From Paracoccaceae bacterium (GTDB lineage: Bacteria > Pseudomonadota > Alphaproteobacteria > Rhodobacterales > Rhodobacteraceae), in assembly GCA_020447005.1 (NCBI GenBank), contig JAGRDO010000040.1, positions 224-57,865 of the forward strand: a DNA stretch of 57,642 bases, read 5' to 3'. Positions 35,035-42,562 of this stretch are shown one piece after another. The notes below the pieces were generated by a model that ran no database searches, was not told the DNA's origin, and worked only from the letters and a program-made list of their open reading frames with translations. Each line of letters begins with the position of its first letter. Position 1 is the stretch's first letter. The position numbers and the translations under genes were made by a program.

Positions 35035-35916
35035 ATGCAAGTAAAGTTTGGGTATTCGATTGCCGCATTGGCGGCAGCTGGAATGTTGGGTTCGGTGCCG
35101 CTGTCGGGCCCGGCGGCCGCAAGATCGGCACTTGTCGAGCGGCCGATTTCGGAACTGTGCGAAAGAACGGAATTCACACGTTCGGAATTGAACCGCATTC
35201 AGAGCCTGCCCAATTACGCGCGTATCCTTGACTACACGCTGGAAAACTGCGCGCCGGTTGCGGCGGTCCTGAGCAGCGGGGCGACGGCGAGCATCTCGAC
35301 AGGATCGAACGCGACGGGTTCGGGGGGCACGCTCGAGGATGAATGGGCCGACATGTGTGAACGGGATCAGTTCACGCGGAGCGAATTGCGGGCGATTCAG
35401 CGCCGGGACGACTATGTCCTGCTGTTGAACTACACGCTCGACAATTGCCCGGCGGTCGCGGCTGTCCTTTCCGACGTCGCCACGGCGACGACGACGGGCG
35501 GCGATAACGGAAACGGAAACGGCGGCAGCGGCTCTGGCGGTGGTTCCGGCGGCGGCACTGGCGGCGGCGGCACTGGCGGCGGCGGCACTGGCGGCGGCGG
35601 CACCGGCGGTGGTGGCACTGGCGGCGGCGGCACTGGCGGTGGTGGCACTGGCGGCGGCGGTACTGGCGGCGGCGGCACTGGCGGTGGTGGCACTGGCGGC
35701 GGCGGCACTGGCGGCGGCGGCACCGGCGGCGGCGGCACGGGTGGCGGCGGCACGGGCGGTGGCGACAACGGCGGTGGTGGCACTGGCGGTGGTGGCACGG
35801 GCGGTGGCGACAACGGCGGTGGTACCGGCGGTGGCGACAACGGCGGTGGTACCGGCGGTGGCGACAATGGTGGTGGCAACGGGTGCCGCTACGAAAAGCG
35901 CGACTGCGGCCAATAA
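35035..35916 (+). CDS. Secreted protein with two Cys-bounded repeats and a Gly/Thr tail
   Basis: The 293-residue protein starts with a likely signal peptide (AALAAAGMLGSVPLSGPAAA, about 9-30). Two similar blocks of about 45 residues follow. The first contains LCERTEFTRSELNRIQ and YTLENCAPVAAVLS; the second contains MCERDQFTRSELRAIQ and YTLDNCPAVAAVLS. The last 120 residues are TGGGG repeats (about 13 tandem units), then mixed GGGDNGGG units, ending in a Cys-containing CRYEKRDCGQ. I do not recognise the domain. Each block has two Cys that could form a disulfide in the periplasm. GGAGGTGGTGCA precedes ATG 35035. It may be a surface or matrix protein; function is unknown. Confidence 0.7.
   Translation: MQVKFGYSIAALAAAGMLGSVPLSGPAAARSALVERPISELCERTEFTRSELNRIQSLPNYARILDYTLENCAPVAAVLSSGATASISTGSNATGSGGTLEDEWADMCERDQFTRSELRAIQRRDDYVLLLNYTLDNCPAVAAVLSDVATATTTGGDNGNGNGGSGSGGGSGGGTGGGGTGGGGTGGGGTGGGGTGGGGTGGGGTGGGGTGGGGTGGGGTGGGGTGGGGTGGGGTGGGGTGGGDNGGGGTGGGGTGGGDNGGGTGGGDNGGGTGGGDNGGGNGCRYEKRDCGQ
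35559..35755 (+). repeat. 15-bp tandem repeat coding for TGGGG units
   Basis: About 13 near-identical copies of a 15-base unit (ACTGGCGGCGGCGGC and synonymous variants) encode Thr-Gly-Gly-Gly-Gly. Third-position differences between copies (GGC/GGT, ACT/ACC/ACG) show that the amino acid pattern is kept while codons drift. Degenerate GGGDN-type units continue to about 35880. Copy number is likely to vary between strains through slippage. Confidence 0.85.
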
Positions 35917-35944
35917 TCCGGTCTGATCTTCAAGCGGGCGGCAA

Positions 35945-36640
35945 TCAGGCTTTGGTGCCGAAGATGCCGCCCGTAAAAATCGCGTCCCAATTCGCCGGGC
36001 GCGCCGGGTTCTGCATCTTGAGGAAACTGTAACCGGTTTCGGACCAGTGCTTGATCCGGCTCGACAGGTTATCAAGAACCACATCGCCGAATTCCGTCCG
36101 CATCACGAGAACGGCGTGGGGGTTGCGCTTGCGGTCGAGCGCGGTCGCGATCAGCAGCGTTTCCGGCCTGATGCCGACGGCGACAAGCTTCATCTTCTTC
36201 AGCAGGGCGATATCCTCGCAATCGCCGCCGCGTGACGTGGGCAGCGCCCAGTATTCGCTGCGGCCATATTGCTGGATGTCCGAAATCTGGTGCGTCTTGC
36301 GATTGACCTCGGCGTTGATCCGCGTGGCGAGATCCAGATCGCTCCTGCTTGCCCGCGCTTTCCTGCCGGTACTCGAGCACAGCCAGTCATATTTGCCGCA
36401 AAGATTGCCGAACCCGGCGGGGGCGCCGATGGGTTTCTTCGCCTTGAGATAGGCCGGTGTCGGTTTCATCGCGGGTTCCGCGGCGGTCGGAACCATGGCC
36501 AGGACGGACAGCGCCAGAAGCGCCGGAGCAAGGCGCCTTCCAAGCCTGGACAGGAGCGGTTCCCTTGGCGCGAACAGGCGGCCAAAGCGGCTGTCGAGCA
36601 GCGGGTCCCCGGTCAATGCGATATGGTTCCATAAAGACAT
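35945..36640 (-). CDS. Bacterial transglutaminase-like cysteine peptidase (BTLCP)
   Basis: The 231-residue protein has the Cys-His-Asp triad of the BTLCP/DUF920 family: Cys141 in RGGDCEDIALLKK, His175 in NPHAVLV and Asp190 in VLDNLSS. One hydrophobic segment (about 37-55) after a basic stretch indicates export with a membrane anchor or signal. The best-known relative, LapG of Pseudomonas, clips surface adhesins in the periplasm to release biofilm; no LapD partner is seen here. It is convergent with the repeat protein gene 28 bp away, and that protein or another exported one could be its substrate. ATG 36640 is preferred over 36691 because it has CGGGA upstream. Confidence 0.83.
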   Translation of the reverse strand: MSLWNHIALTGDPLLDSRFGRLFAPREPLLSRLGRRLAPALLALSVLAMVPTAAEPAMKPTPAYLKAKKPIGAPAGFGNLCGKYDWLCSSTGRKARASRSDLDLATRINAEVNRKTHQISDIQQYGRSEYWALPTSRGGDCEDIALLKKMKLVAVGIRPETLLIATALDRKRNPHAVLVMRTEFGDVVLDNLSSRIKHWSETGYSFLKMQNPARPANWDAIFTGGIFGTKA

Positions 36641-36744
36641 GTCCCGATTTCGCCATGCCCGAATGGAATTTTCGGGTCCAGAATATGTCAAGATTCGGGA
36701 AATGCGGGGCTGCGCGCCGAAAAAAGCGGTGAATGTCCGGGTAA

Positions 36745-36777
36745 CTGGTATTATATTGTGTGTGCGGCTGGACCTAC
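36745..36777 (+). promoter_or_regulatory. TauR-type direct repeats upstream of tpa
   Basis: CTGGTATTAT (36745-36754) and CTGGACCTAC (36768-36777) are direct repeats with starts 23 bases apart. The second matches the TauR half-site recorded for Rhodobacter capsulatus (CTGGACYTAA, from memory) at 9 of 10 positions, the first at 7 of 10. A TCTAAT at 36801 could be the -10 element of an activator-dependent promoter. Confidence 0.7.
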
Positions 36778-36892
36778 GGCGATCAGGTCTTCCATGATGA
36801 TCTAATGGAGACGTATCGGGGTTTTACCGGCCCATGCTGTGCCGAAGCCTTCAACGCCGATGTAGCAGCCATCATTCCACGGGAACAAGACC

Positions 36893-38266
36893 ATGAATTC
36901 CAACGATATTTCCGAAATCATCGAGGCCGATCGCGCGCATCTCTGGCACCATCTGATCCAGCACAAGCCCTTCGAATCGGTCGATCCCCGGATCATCGTC
37001 GAAGGCAAGGGCATGCGGGTCTGGGATGCCAAGGGGACCGAATTGCTGGATGCGGTGTCGGGGGGCGTCTGGACGGTGAACGTGGGCTATGGCCGGGAAT
37101 CCATCGCCAAGGCGGTTTATGACCAGCTGATCAAGGTCAACTATTTCGCGAATTCCGCGGGCTCGATCCCCGGTTCGATCTTTGCCAAGCAGCTGATCGA
37201 GAAGATGCCGGGGATGAGCCGGGTCTATTACACGAACTCAGGTTCGGAGGCCAATGAGAAGGCCTTCAAGATGATCCGCCAGATCGCGCACAAGCGCTAT
37301 GGCGGCAAGAAGCACAAGATCCTTTATCGCGACCGCGACTATCACGGCGCGACGATCGCCGCGATGTCGGCGGGCGGGCAGGACGAGCGCAATGCGCAAT
37401 ACGGCCCCTTCGCCCCGGGATTCGTGCGGGTGCCCCATTGTCTGGAATACCGCCGTCAGGACGGCGCGCCGGTCGAGAACTATGGCGAATGGGCGGCCAA
37501 CGAGATCGAGAAGGTGATCCTGGCCGAGGGGCCCGATACCGTGGGCGGGCTTTGCCTTGAGCCGGTGACGGCGGGCGGCGGCGTGATCACCCCGCCCGAA
37601 GGCTATTGGGAGCGCGTGCAGGAGATCTGCAAGAAATACGAGGTGCTTCTGCATATCGACGAGGTCGTTTGCGGCGTCGGCCGGACGGGCACATGGTTCG
37701 GCTATCAGCATTACGGCATCAAGCCCGATTTCGTGACCATGGCCAAGGGCGTCGCCTCGGGTTATGCCGCGATTGCCTGCTGTGTGACGACCGAGGCGGT
37801 CTTCGAGATGTTCAAGGACGACACCTCGGACCCGATGAACTATTTCCGCGACATCTCGACCTTTGGCGGCTGCACGGCGGGGCCGGCGGCGGCGATCGAG
37901 AACATGCGGATCATCGAGGATGAGGGGCTTCTGGCCAATACGGTGAAGATGGGCGAGCGCACGATGAAGAACCTTCATGCGCTGATGGACAAGCATCGGG
38001 TCGTGGGCGATGTGCGCGGCAAGGGGCTGTTCTGCGGGGCCGAACTGGTGGCCGACCGTCAGACGAAAGAGCCTGTCGACGAGAAGAAGGTGCAGGCGGT
38101 CGTTGCCGAATGCGCGGCGCAGGGCGTGCTGATCGGGGCCACGAACCGGTCGCTGCCGGGGCTGAACAACACGCTGTGCCTGTCGCCCGCGCTGATCGCG
38201 ACGGCCGACGACATCGACCAGATCACCGCCGCGATGGACAAGGCGCTGACCAAGGTCTTCAGCTGA
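36893..38266 (+). CDS. tpa: Taurine:pyruvate aminotransferase
   Basis: The 457-residue class III PLP aminotransferase starts MNSNDISEIIEADRAHLWHHL, as Tpa proteins do. It has DAVSGGVWTVNVGYGRESIA, YYTNSGSEANEKAFKM, the cofactor aspartate region LLHIDEVVCGVGRTGTWF and the PLP lysine in FVTMAKGVASGY. Tpa moves the amino group of taurine to pyruvate, giving sulfoacetaldehyde and alanine. The order tpa-tauR-xsc is the one described in Rhodobacter capsulatus, and TauR-like direct repeats precede the gene. Strong hairpins follow its stop, so tpa is probably a single-gene transcript. Confidence 0.93.
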   Translation: MNSNDISEIIEADRAHLWHHLIQHKPFESVDPRIIVEGKGMRVWDAKGTELLDAVSGGVWTVNVGYGRESIAKAVYDQLIKVNYFANSAGSIPGSIFAKQLIEKMPGMSRVYYTNSGSEANEKAFKMIRQIAHKRYGGKKHKILYRDRDYHGATIAAMSAGGQDERNAQYGPFAPGFVRVPHCLEYRRQDGAPVENYGEWAANEIEKVILAEGPDTVGGLCLEPVTAGGGVITPPEGYWERVQEICKKYEVLLHIDEVVCGVGRTGTWFGYQHYGIKPDFVTMAKGVASGYAAIACCVTTEAVFEMFKDDTSDPMNYFRDISTFGGCTAGPAAAIENMRIIEDEGLLANTVKMGERTMKNLHALMDKHRVVGDVRGKGLFCGAELVADRQTKEPVDEKKVQAVVAECAAQGVLIGATNRSLPGLNNTLCLSPALIATADDIDQITAAMDKALTKVFS

Positions 38267-38301
38267 GCGGTTTCGGTCCGCCCCGGGCGGGCCGGGTAAG
38301 A

Positions 38302-38348
38302 GGGGGCGCTGCCCCCGCCTTCGGCCGGTCGTCTGACCGGCCGAAGGC
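38302..38348 (+). terminator. Two consecutive hairpins after tpa
   Basis: The first hairpin is GGGGGC-GCT-GCCCCC (38302-38316, 6-bp stem). The second is a perfect 14-bp stem, 38317-38330 with 38335-38348, around a GTCT loop; its inner part reads GGCCGGTC/GACCGGCC. No T-tract follows directly, although CTTTT occurs at 38361. The structures probably end tpa transcription or protect its 3' end, and they belong to the dispersed element described under findings. Confidence 0.55.
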
Positions 38349-38380
38349 CCCCCCGAGGTACTTTTCCCACGATGAAATCA
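38349..38380 (+). repeat. Dispersed intergenic motif, diverged copy C
   Basis: CCGAGGTACTTTTCCCACGA (38353-38372) followed by TGAAATC resembles the GGGGTATTT...ATGAAGAAG motif at 5265 and 9145. It again sits directly after GC-rich hairpins. Identity is much lower than between copies A and B. Confidence 0.4.
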
Positions 38381-38421
38381 GGCAGCGGGCTTGACGGGCC
38401 GGGCGCGATTGGCTTTCTGGA

Positions 38422-38453
38422 GTAAGTCCAGAAGCTTGTGTGGATGAGTCCAA
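38422..38453 (-). promoter_or_regulatory. TauR-type direct repeats upstream of tauR
   Basis: On the minus strand, TTGGACTCAT (38453-38444) is followed by CTGGACTTAC (38431-38422), with starts 22 bases apart. The second half-site matches 9 of 10 positions of the TauR consensus. On the plus strand the same segment overlaps a perfect inverted repeat, TTCTGGA-GTAAG-TCCAGAA (38416-38432... arms of seven bases). The site ends one base before the tauR ATG, so binding should block tauR transcription or translation initiation, suggesting autoregulation. Confidence 0.6.
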
Positions 38454-38454
38454 C

Positions 38455-39939
38455 ATGCCGATTCCCGTCGAGGCGTTCTTTCTGACCCCCGGGTTCCGGG
38501 GAACCCTGCAGCAGGAAATCCAGCGGCAGGTGGCCGATGGCGTCTTGCGCGGCAGGCTGCGTCCGGGCGAGAGGATGCCGTCGAGCCGCATGCTGGCCCG
38601 GCATCTGGGTGTCAGCCGCATCACGGTCACGCTGGCCTATACCGAGCTGGTGTCGGGGGATTATCTTTATTCGCGGGGCCGGTCGGGCTATTTCATCTCG
38701 CAAACCGCGCCGCTGCCGGCCGTCGTGGCGCCGGCCGCGACCGAGGCGCGGGATGCGGTCGACTGGGACAGGCGGACGGGCCGGCGCTATTCGCGCCACG
38801 AATTGCCGATCAAGCCGCGCGACTGGCATGGGTATCCCTATCCCTTCATCTACGGGCAGGCGGATGCGGCGCTTTTCGATCACCAGAACTGGCGGCAATG
38901 CGCGATCCGGGCGCTTGGCAAGCGCGATTTCGAGGTTCTGACCGACGATTTCTATGAATATGACGATCCGATGCTGATCGAATACATCGCCCGCAATATC
39001 CTGCCCCGGCGGGGAATTTCGGCGCGGCCGGAAGAGATATTGCTGACACTGGGATCGCAGAATGCGCTGTGGCTGACGGCGCAGATCCTGTTGGTGGGGC
39101 AGGGGCGGAGGGCGGTGGTGGAGAACCCCTGCTATTCGGGCCTGCGGGTCATCCTGAACCAGATGGGTGTCGTTGCGGAGACTGTCGATGTCGATGAGGG
39201 CGGGCTTCCGCCCGAGGCGGTGCCCGAGGGTGCGGATCTCGTCTTCACGACGGCCAGCCACCATTGTCCGACCAATGCGACCATGCCGGTCGACCGGCGC
39301 GAGGCGTTGCTGCGCCGGGCGGAGAAAGAGGATTTCCTGATCTTCGAGGATGACTACGAGTTCGAGATGTCGTTCCTGAGATCGGCCGTTCCGTCGCTGA
39401 AGTCGCTGGACCGGGAGGGGCGGGTGATCTATGCGGGATCCTTTTCGAAGTCGCTTTTTCCGGGGTTGCGGCTGGGATATCTGGTCGGATCGGCGCGCTT
39501 CATCGCCGAGGCCCGCGCCCTTCGCGCGGCGATGTTCCGCCATCCGCCGGGGCATATTCAGCGCACCGTCGCCTATTTCCTGTCGCAGGGGCATTACGAC
39601 GCGCTGATCAGCCGGCTGAACCGGGCCTATAGCCGGCGCCGCGCGGTGACGGAGGAGGCGATCGTCGCCCATGGGCTGGAGGTTGCCGGGCGGGGCGGTT
39701 TTGGCGGGTCGAGCTTCTGGATGCGGGCGCCGGAGGGGGTGGACAGCGCCGAACTGGCGCTGGACCTGCGCCAGAAAGGCGTATTGATCGAGCCGGGAAA
39801 GGTGTTTTTCGATCCGGCGAGCGCGCCGTCGAATTTCTACCGGCTGGCCTATTCCTCGATCGCCCAAAGCCGCATCCCGGACGGGATTGCCCTGATCGCG
39901 GCGGCGATTGCCGAACGTGGACCTAGAAGGCCATCCTAA
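38455..39939 (+). CDS. tauR: TauR, MocR/GntR-family regulator with aminotransferase-like domain
   Basis: The 494-residue protein has a GntR winged helix (residues about 15-80: TLQQEIQRQVADGVLRGRLRPG, SSRMLARHLGVSRITVTLAYTELV). A fold-I aminotransferase-like domain follows, with the PLP lysine region YAGSFSKSLFPGLRLGYLVG. This is the MocR architecture. In R. capsulatus, TauR activates taurine genes in response to taurine. GTG 38440 could add five residues, but ATG 38455 has GGATGAG upstream and gives the usual MPIPVEAFFL start. It lies between tpa and xsc, both preceded by TauR-like sites. Confidence 0.92.
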   Translation: MPIPVEAFFLTPGFRGTLQQEIQRQVADGVLRGRLRPGERMPSSRMLARHLGVSRITVTLAYTELVSGDYLYSRGRSGYFISQTAPLPAVVAPAATEARDAVDWDRRTGRRYSRHELPIKPRDWHGYPYPFIYGQADAALFDHQNWRQCAIRALGKRDFEVLTDDFYEYDDPMLIEYIARNILPRRGISARPEEILLTLGSQNALWLTAQILLVGQGRRAVVENPCYSGLRVILNQMGVVAETVDVDEGGLPPEAVPEGADLVFTTASHHCPTNATMPVDRREALLRRAEKEDFLIFEDDYEFEMSFLRSAVPSLKSLDREGRVIYAGSFSKSLFPGLRLGYLVGSARFIAEARALRAAMFRHPPGHIQRTVAYFLSQGHYDALISRLNRAYSRRRAVTEEAIVAHGLEVAGRGGFGGSSFWMRAPEGVDSAELALDLRQKGVLIEPGKVFFDPASAPSNFYRLAYSSIAQSRIPDGIALIAAAIAERGPRRPS

Positions 39940-39949
39940 CTGGCCCTAC
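39917..39949 (+). promoter_or_regulatory. TauR-type direct repeats upstream of xsc
   Basis: GTGGACCTAG (39917-39926) and CTGGCCCTAC (39940-39949) each match 8 of 10 positions of the TauR half-site. Their starts are 23 bases apart, exactly as at tpa. The first half-site lies inside the last codons of tauR. A possible -10 element TATGAA lies at 39970. Confidence 0.6.
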
Positions 39950-40036
39950 AGAGGGGCGGCAAGGCGGCATATGAACCAGGGCAGACAACGGGCGAAAGCG
40001 ACCGGCCCGCCCCCGCAATTTCCGGAGAATGCAGCG

Positions 40037-41815
40037 ATGAGAATGACCACCGAGGAAGCCTTCGTCAAAACCCTGCAAATGCACGGGATCGAACATGCTT
40101 TCGGGATTATCGGTTCGGCGATGATGCCGATCTCGGATATTTTCGGCGATGCGGGCATCACCTTCTGGGACTGCGCGCATGAAGGGTCTGGCGGGATGAT
40201 GGCCGATGGCTTCACCCGCGCGACGGGAAAGATGTCGATGATGATCGCCCAGAACGGTCCGGGCATCGCCAATTTCGTCACCGCCGTGAAGACCGCCTAC
40301 TGGAACCACACGCCGCTTTTGCTGGTGACGCCGCAGGCCGCCAACAAGACCATGGGGCAGGGCGGGTTTCAGGAAATCGAGCAGATGCGCATGTTCGCCG
40401 ACTGCGTTGCCTATCAGGAAGAGGTTCGCGATCCGGCCCGTGTCGCCGAGGTTCTGAACCGCGTGATCCTGAACGCGCGCCGCGCCTCGGCGCCCGCGCA
40501 GATCAACGTCCCGCGTGATTTCTGGACCCAGGTGATCGATATCGAACTGCCGCAGATCGTCGAGTTCGAGCGCCCCTCGGGTGGCGATGACGCGCTGACC
40601 AAAGCCGCCGGGCTGCTGTCGGGCGCGAAGTTCCCGGTCATCCTGAACGGCGCCGGCGTGGTTCTGGGCGGTGCTATCGGCGACACGATCAAACTGGCCG
40701 AGCGTCTGTCGGCCCCGGTTTGCGTCGGCTATCAGCACAATGATGCCTTTCCCGGCTCGCACCCGCTTTTCGCCGGGCCTCTGGGCTATAACGGGTCCAA
40801 GGCGGCGATGGAGCTGATCTCCAAGGCCGATGTCGTTCTGGCCCTTGGCACCCGGCTCAACCCGTTCTCGACGCTTCCCGGATACGGCATCGACTATTGG
40901 CCGACGGGCGCCTCGATCATTCAGGTCGATATCAACCCCGACCGCATCGGCCTGACCAAGAAGGTCACGGTCGGCATCATCGGCGATGCCAGGAAGGTAG
41001 CGAACGCGATCCTTGACCGTCTGGCGGAACATGCCGGTGACGCGGGCCGCGACGAACGCAAGGCGCTGATCGCCAAGACCAAGTCGGCCTGGGCGCAGGA
41101 ACTGACCTCGATGGATCACGAACAGGACGATCCCGGCACGACATGGAACCAGCGCGCCCGCGCCGCGAAGCCCGACTGGCTGAGCCCGCGCAAGGCGTGG
41201 CGCGCCATTCAGGCCGCGCTGCCCAAGAACGCCATCATCTCATCCGACATCGGCAACAACTGCGCCATCGGCAATGCCTACCCGTCTTTCGAAGAGGGCC
41301 GCAAATATCTGGCCCCGGGGCTTTTCGGGCCCTGCGGCTACGGCCTGCCCTCTGTGGTCGGCGCCAAGATCGGTTGCCCGGATGTGCCTGTCGTCGGTTT
41401 TTCGGGCGATGGCGCCTTCGGGATCGCGGTCACGGAGCTGACCGCCATCGGGCGCAAGGAATGGCCTGCCGTCACCCAGATCGTCTTCCGCAACTATCAG
41501 TGGGGCGCGGAAAAGCGCAACTCGACGCTGTGGTATGACGACAATTTCGTTGGCACCGAGCTGGACACGCAGGTGTCCTATGCCGGTATCGCCAGGGCCT
41601 GCGGGTTGCAGGGGGTTGTCGCGCGCACGCAGCAGGAACTGACCGATGCGCTGGCCAAGGCGATCGAGGACCAGATGAAGCATGGCAAGACCACGCTGAT
41701 CGAAGCCATGATCAATCAGGAGCTGGGTGAACCCTTCCGCCGCGACGCGATGAAAAAGCCGGTCTCGGTGGCGGGGATCAGCAAGGCCGACATGCGTCCG
41801 CAAAAAGGGGCGTGA
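40037..41815 (+). CDS. xsc: Sulfoacetaldehyde acetyltransferase
   Basis: The 592-residue thiamine-diphosphate enzyme has the Xsc start MRMTTEEAFVKTLQMHGIEHAFGIIGSA. It has the catalytic Glu region in DCAHEGSGGMMADG and the ThDP motif GFSGDGAFGIAVTELTAIGRK with NYQWGAEKRN. Xsc cleaves sulfoacetaldehyde with phosphate into acetyl phosphate and sulfite. The open frame extends 43 codons upstream through the TauR site, but ATG 40037 with GGAG (40023) and the conserved N-terminus fix the start. It overlaps the TSUP gene (TGATG), so the two are coupled. Confidence 0.96.
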   Translation: MRMTTEEAFVKTLQMHGIEHAFGIIGSAMMPISDIFGDAGITFWDCAHEGSGGMMADGFTRATGKMSMMIAQNGPGIANFVTAVKTAYWNHTPLLLVTPQAANKTMGQGGFQEIEQMRMFADCVAYQEEVRDPARVAEVLNRVILNARRASAPAQINVPRDFWTQVIDIELPQIVEFERPSGGDDALTKAAGLLSGAKFPVILNGAGVVLGGAIGDTIKLAERLSAPVCVGYQHNDAFPGSHPLFAGPLGYNGSKAAMELISKADVVLALGTRLNPFSTLPGYGIDYWPTGASIIQVDINPDRIGLTKKVTVGIIGDARKVANAILDRLAEHAGDAGRDERKALIAKTKSAWAQELTSMDHEQDDPGTTWNQRARAAKPDWLSPRKAWRAIQAALPKNAIISSDIGNNCAIGNAYPSFEEGRKYLAPGLFGPCGYGLPSVVGAKIGCPDVPVVGFSGDGAFGIAVTELTAIGRKEWPAVTQIVFRNYQWGAEKRNSTLWYDDNFVGTELDTQVSYAGIARACGLQGVVARTQQELTDALAKAIEDQMKHGKTTLIEAMINQELGEPFRRDAMKKPVSVAGISKADMRPQKGA

Positions 41816-42561
41816 TGACGCTTCCCTTCGATCTTGGCACGGGGGCGGCGCTTTGGCTGCTGGCCGCCGTGCTGGGCGCGGCGGTGATCAGGGGTTTTTC
41901 CGGCTTCGGCTTTTCGGCGCTGGTCGTGGCGGCGACGGGGCTGGTGTCGGACCCGTTGAACGCTGTCGCGGTGGTGCTGTTTTGCGAGGTGCTGATGACG
42001 CTTCAGGCGGCGAAGGGGATCGCGGGGGATGTCGACTGGCGGCGGGTCTGGCTGTTGCTTGCGGGGGCCGCGGTGGGTCTGCCCATCGGGGTCCACGGCC
42101 TTATCGCCATCGGGCTTGATGCCTCGCGGGTGGCGATATCGCTGTTCATCCTGGTCATGTGCGGCGTTCTGCTGACCGGCTGGCAGATCCCGCGCGAGGT
42201 GCGGGGCTGGCCCAACGCCGTGCTCGGCTTTCTGTCGGGGATCGCCAATGGCGCGGCGATGGCCGGCCTGCCGGTCGCGGCCGTCTTCTCGGCCCAGCCC
42301 ATTTCGCCAAGGGTCTTCCGGGCGACGCTGATCGCCTATTTCGCCATTCTCGATTTCCTGTCGCTGCCGGTGTTGTTCCAGGCGGGGCTTGTCACGCGCG
42401 ACACCTATGTTGCGACCGCTGTCGCGGTGCCGCTGCTTTTGATCGGCAACCATTTCGGCGGCCTCCGGTTCGGCAGGTCTGCCCCGAAGGACTTTCGCCG
42501 GCTTGCCATCGCGCTTCTTGCCACGCTTGCGTCGCTTGGCCTTGTAAAAACGGTGATCTGA
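41815..42561 (+). CDS. tauE: TSUP-family (TauE/SafE) sulfite or sulfonate exporter
   Basis: The 248-residue membrane protein has seven to eight helices and the TSUP pattern: RGFSGFGFSALVVAATGLVSDP near the N-terminus and a second-half repeat, GFLSGIANGAAMAGLPVAAVF. TSUP proteins next to xsc are thought to export the sulfite (or sulfoacetate) made during sulfonate breakdown. It starts on the ATG that shares a base with the xsc stop; a GTG one codon upstream is also possible. ackA follows after one base. The symbol rests on context as much as on sequence. Confidence 0.82.
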   Translation: MTLPFDLGTGAALWLLAAVLGAAVIRGFSGFGFSALVVAATGLVSDPLNAVAVVLFCEVLMTLQAAKGIAGDVDWRRVWLLLAGAAVGLPIGVHGLIAIGLDASRVAISLFILVMCGVLLTGWQIPREVRGWPNAVLGFLSGIANGAAMAGLPVAAVFSAQPISPRVFRATLIAYFAILDFLSLPVLFQAGLVTRDTYVATAVAVPLLLIGNHFGGLRFGRSAPKDFRRLAIALLATLASLGLVKTVI

Positions 42562-42562
42562 G

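Noticed and set aside
35559-35755. Tandem repeats resembling a repeat array such as CRISPR
   Set aside because: The 15-bp units are contiguous, without spacers, and keep a coding frame, so this is a protein-coding minisatellite.
35430-35879. Proline-rich (VPPPP) antisense frame over the Gly/Thr repeat
   Set aside because: It is the mechanical complement of GGC/GGT repeats. The sense frame has a signal peptide, a ribosome site and conserved Cys modules, so the antisense frame is not a supported gene.
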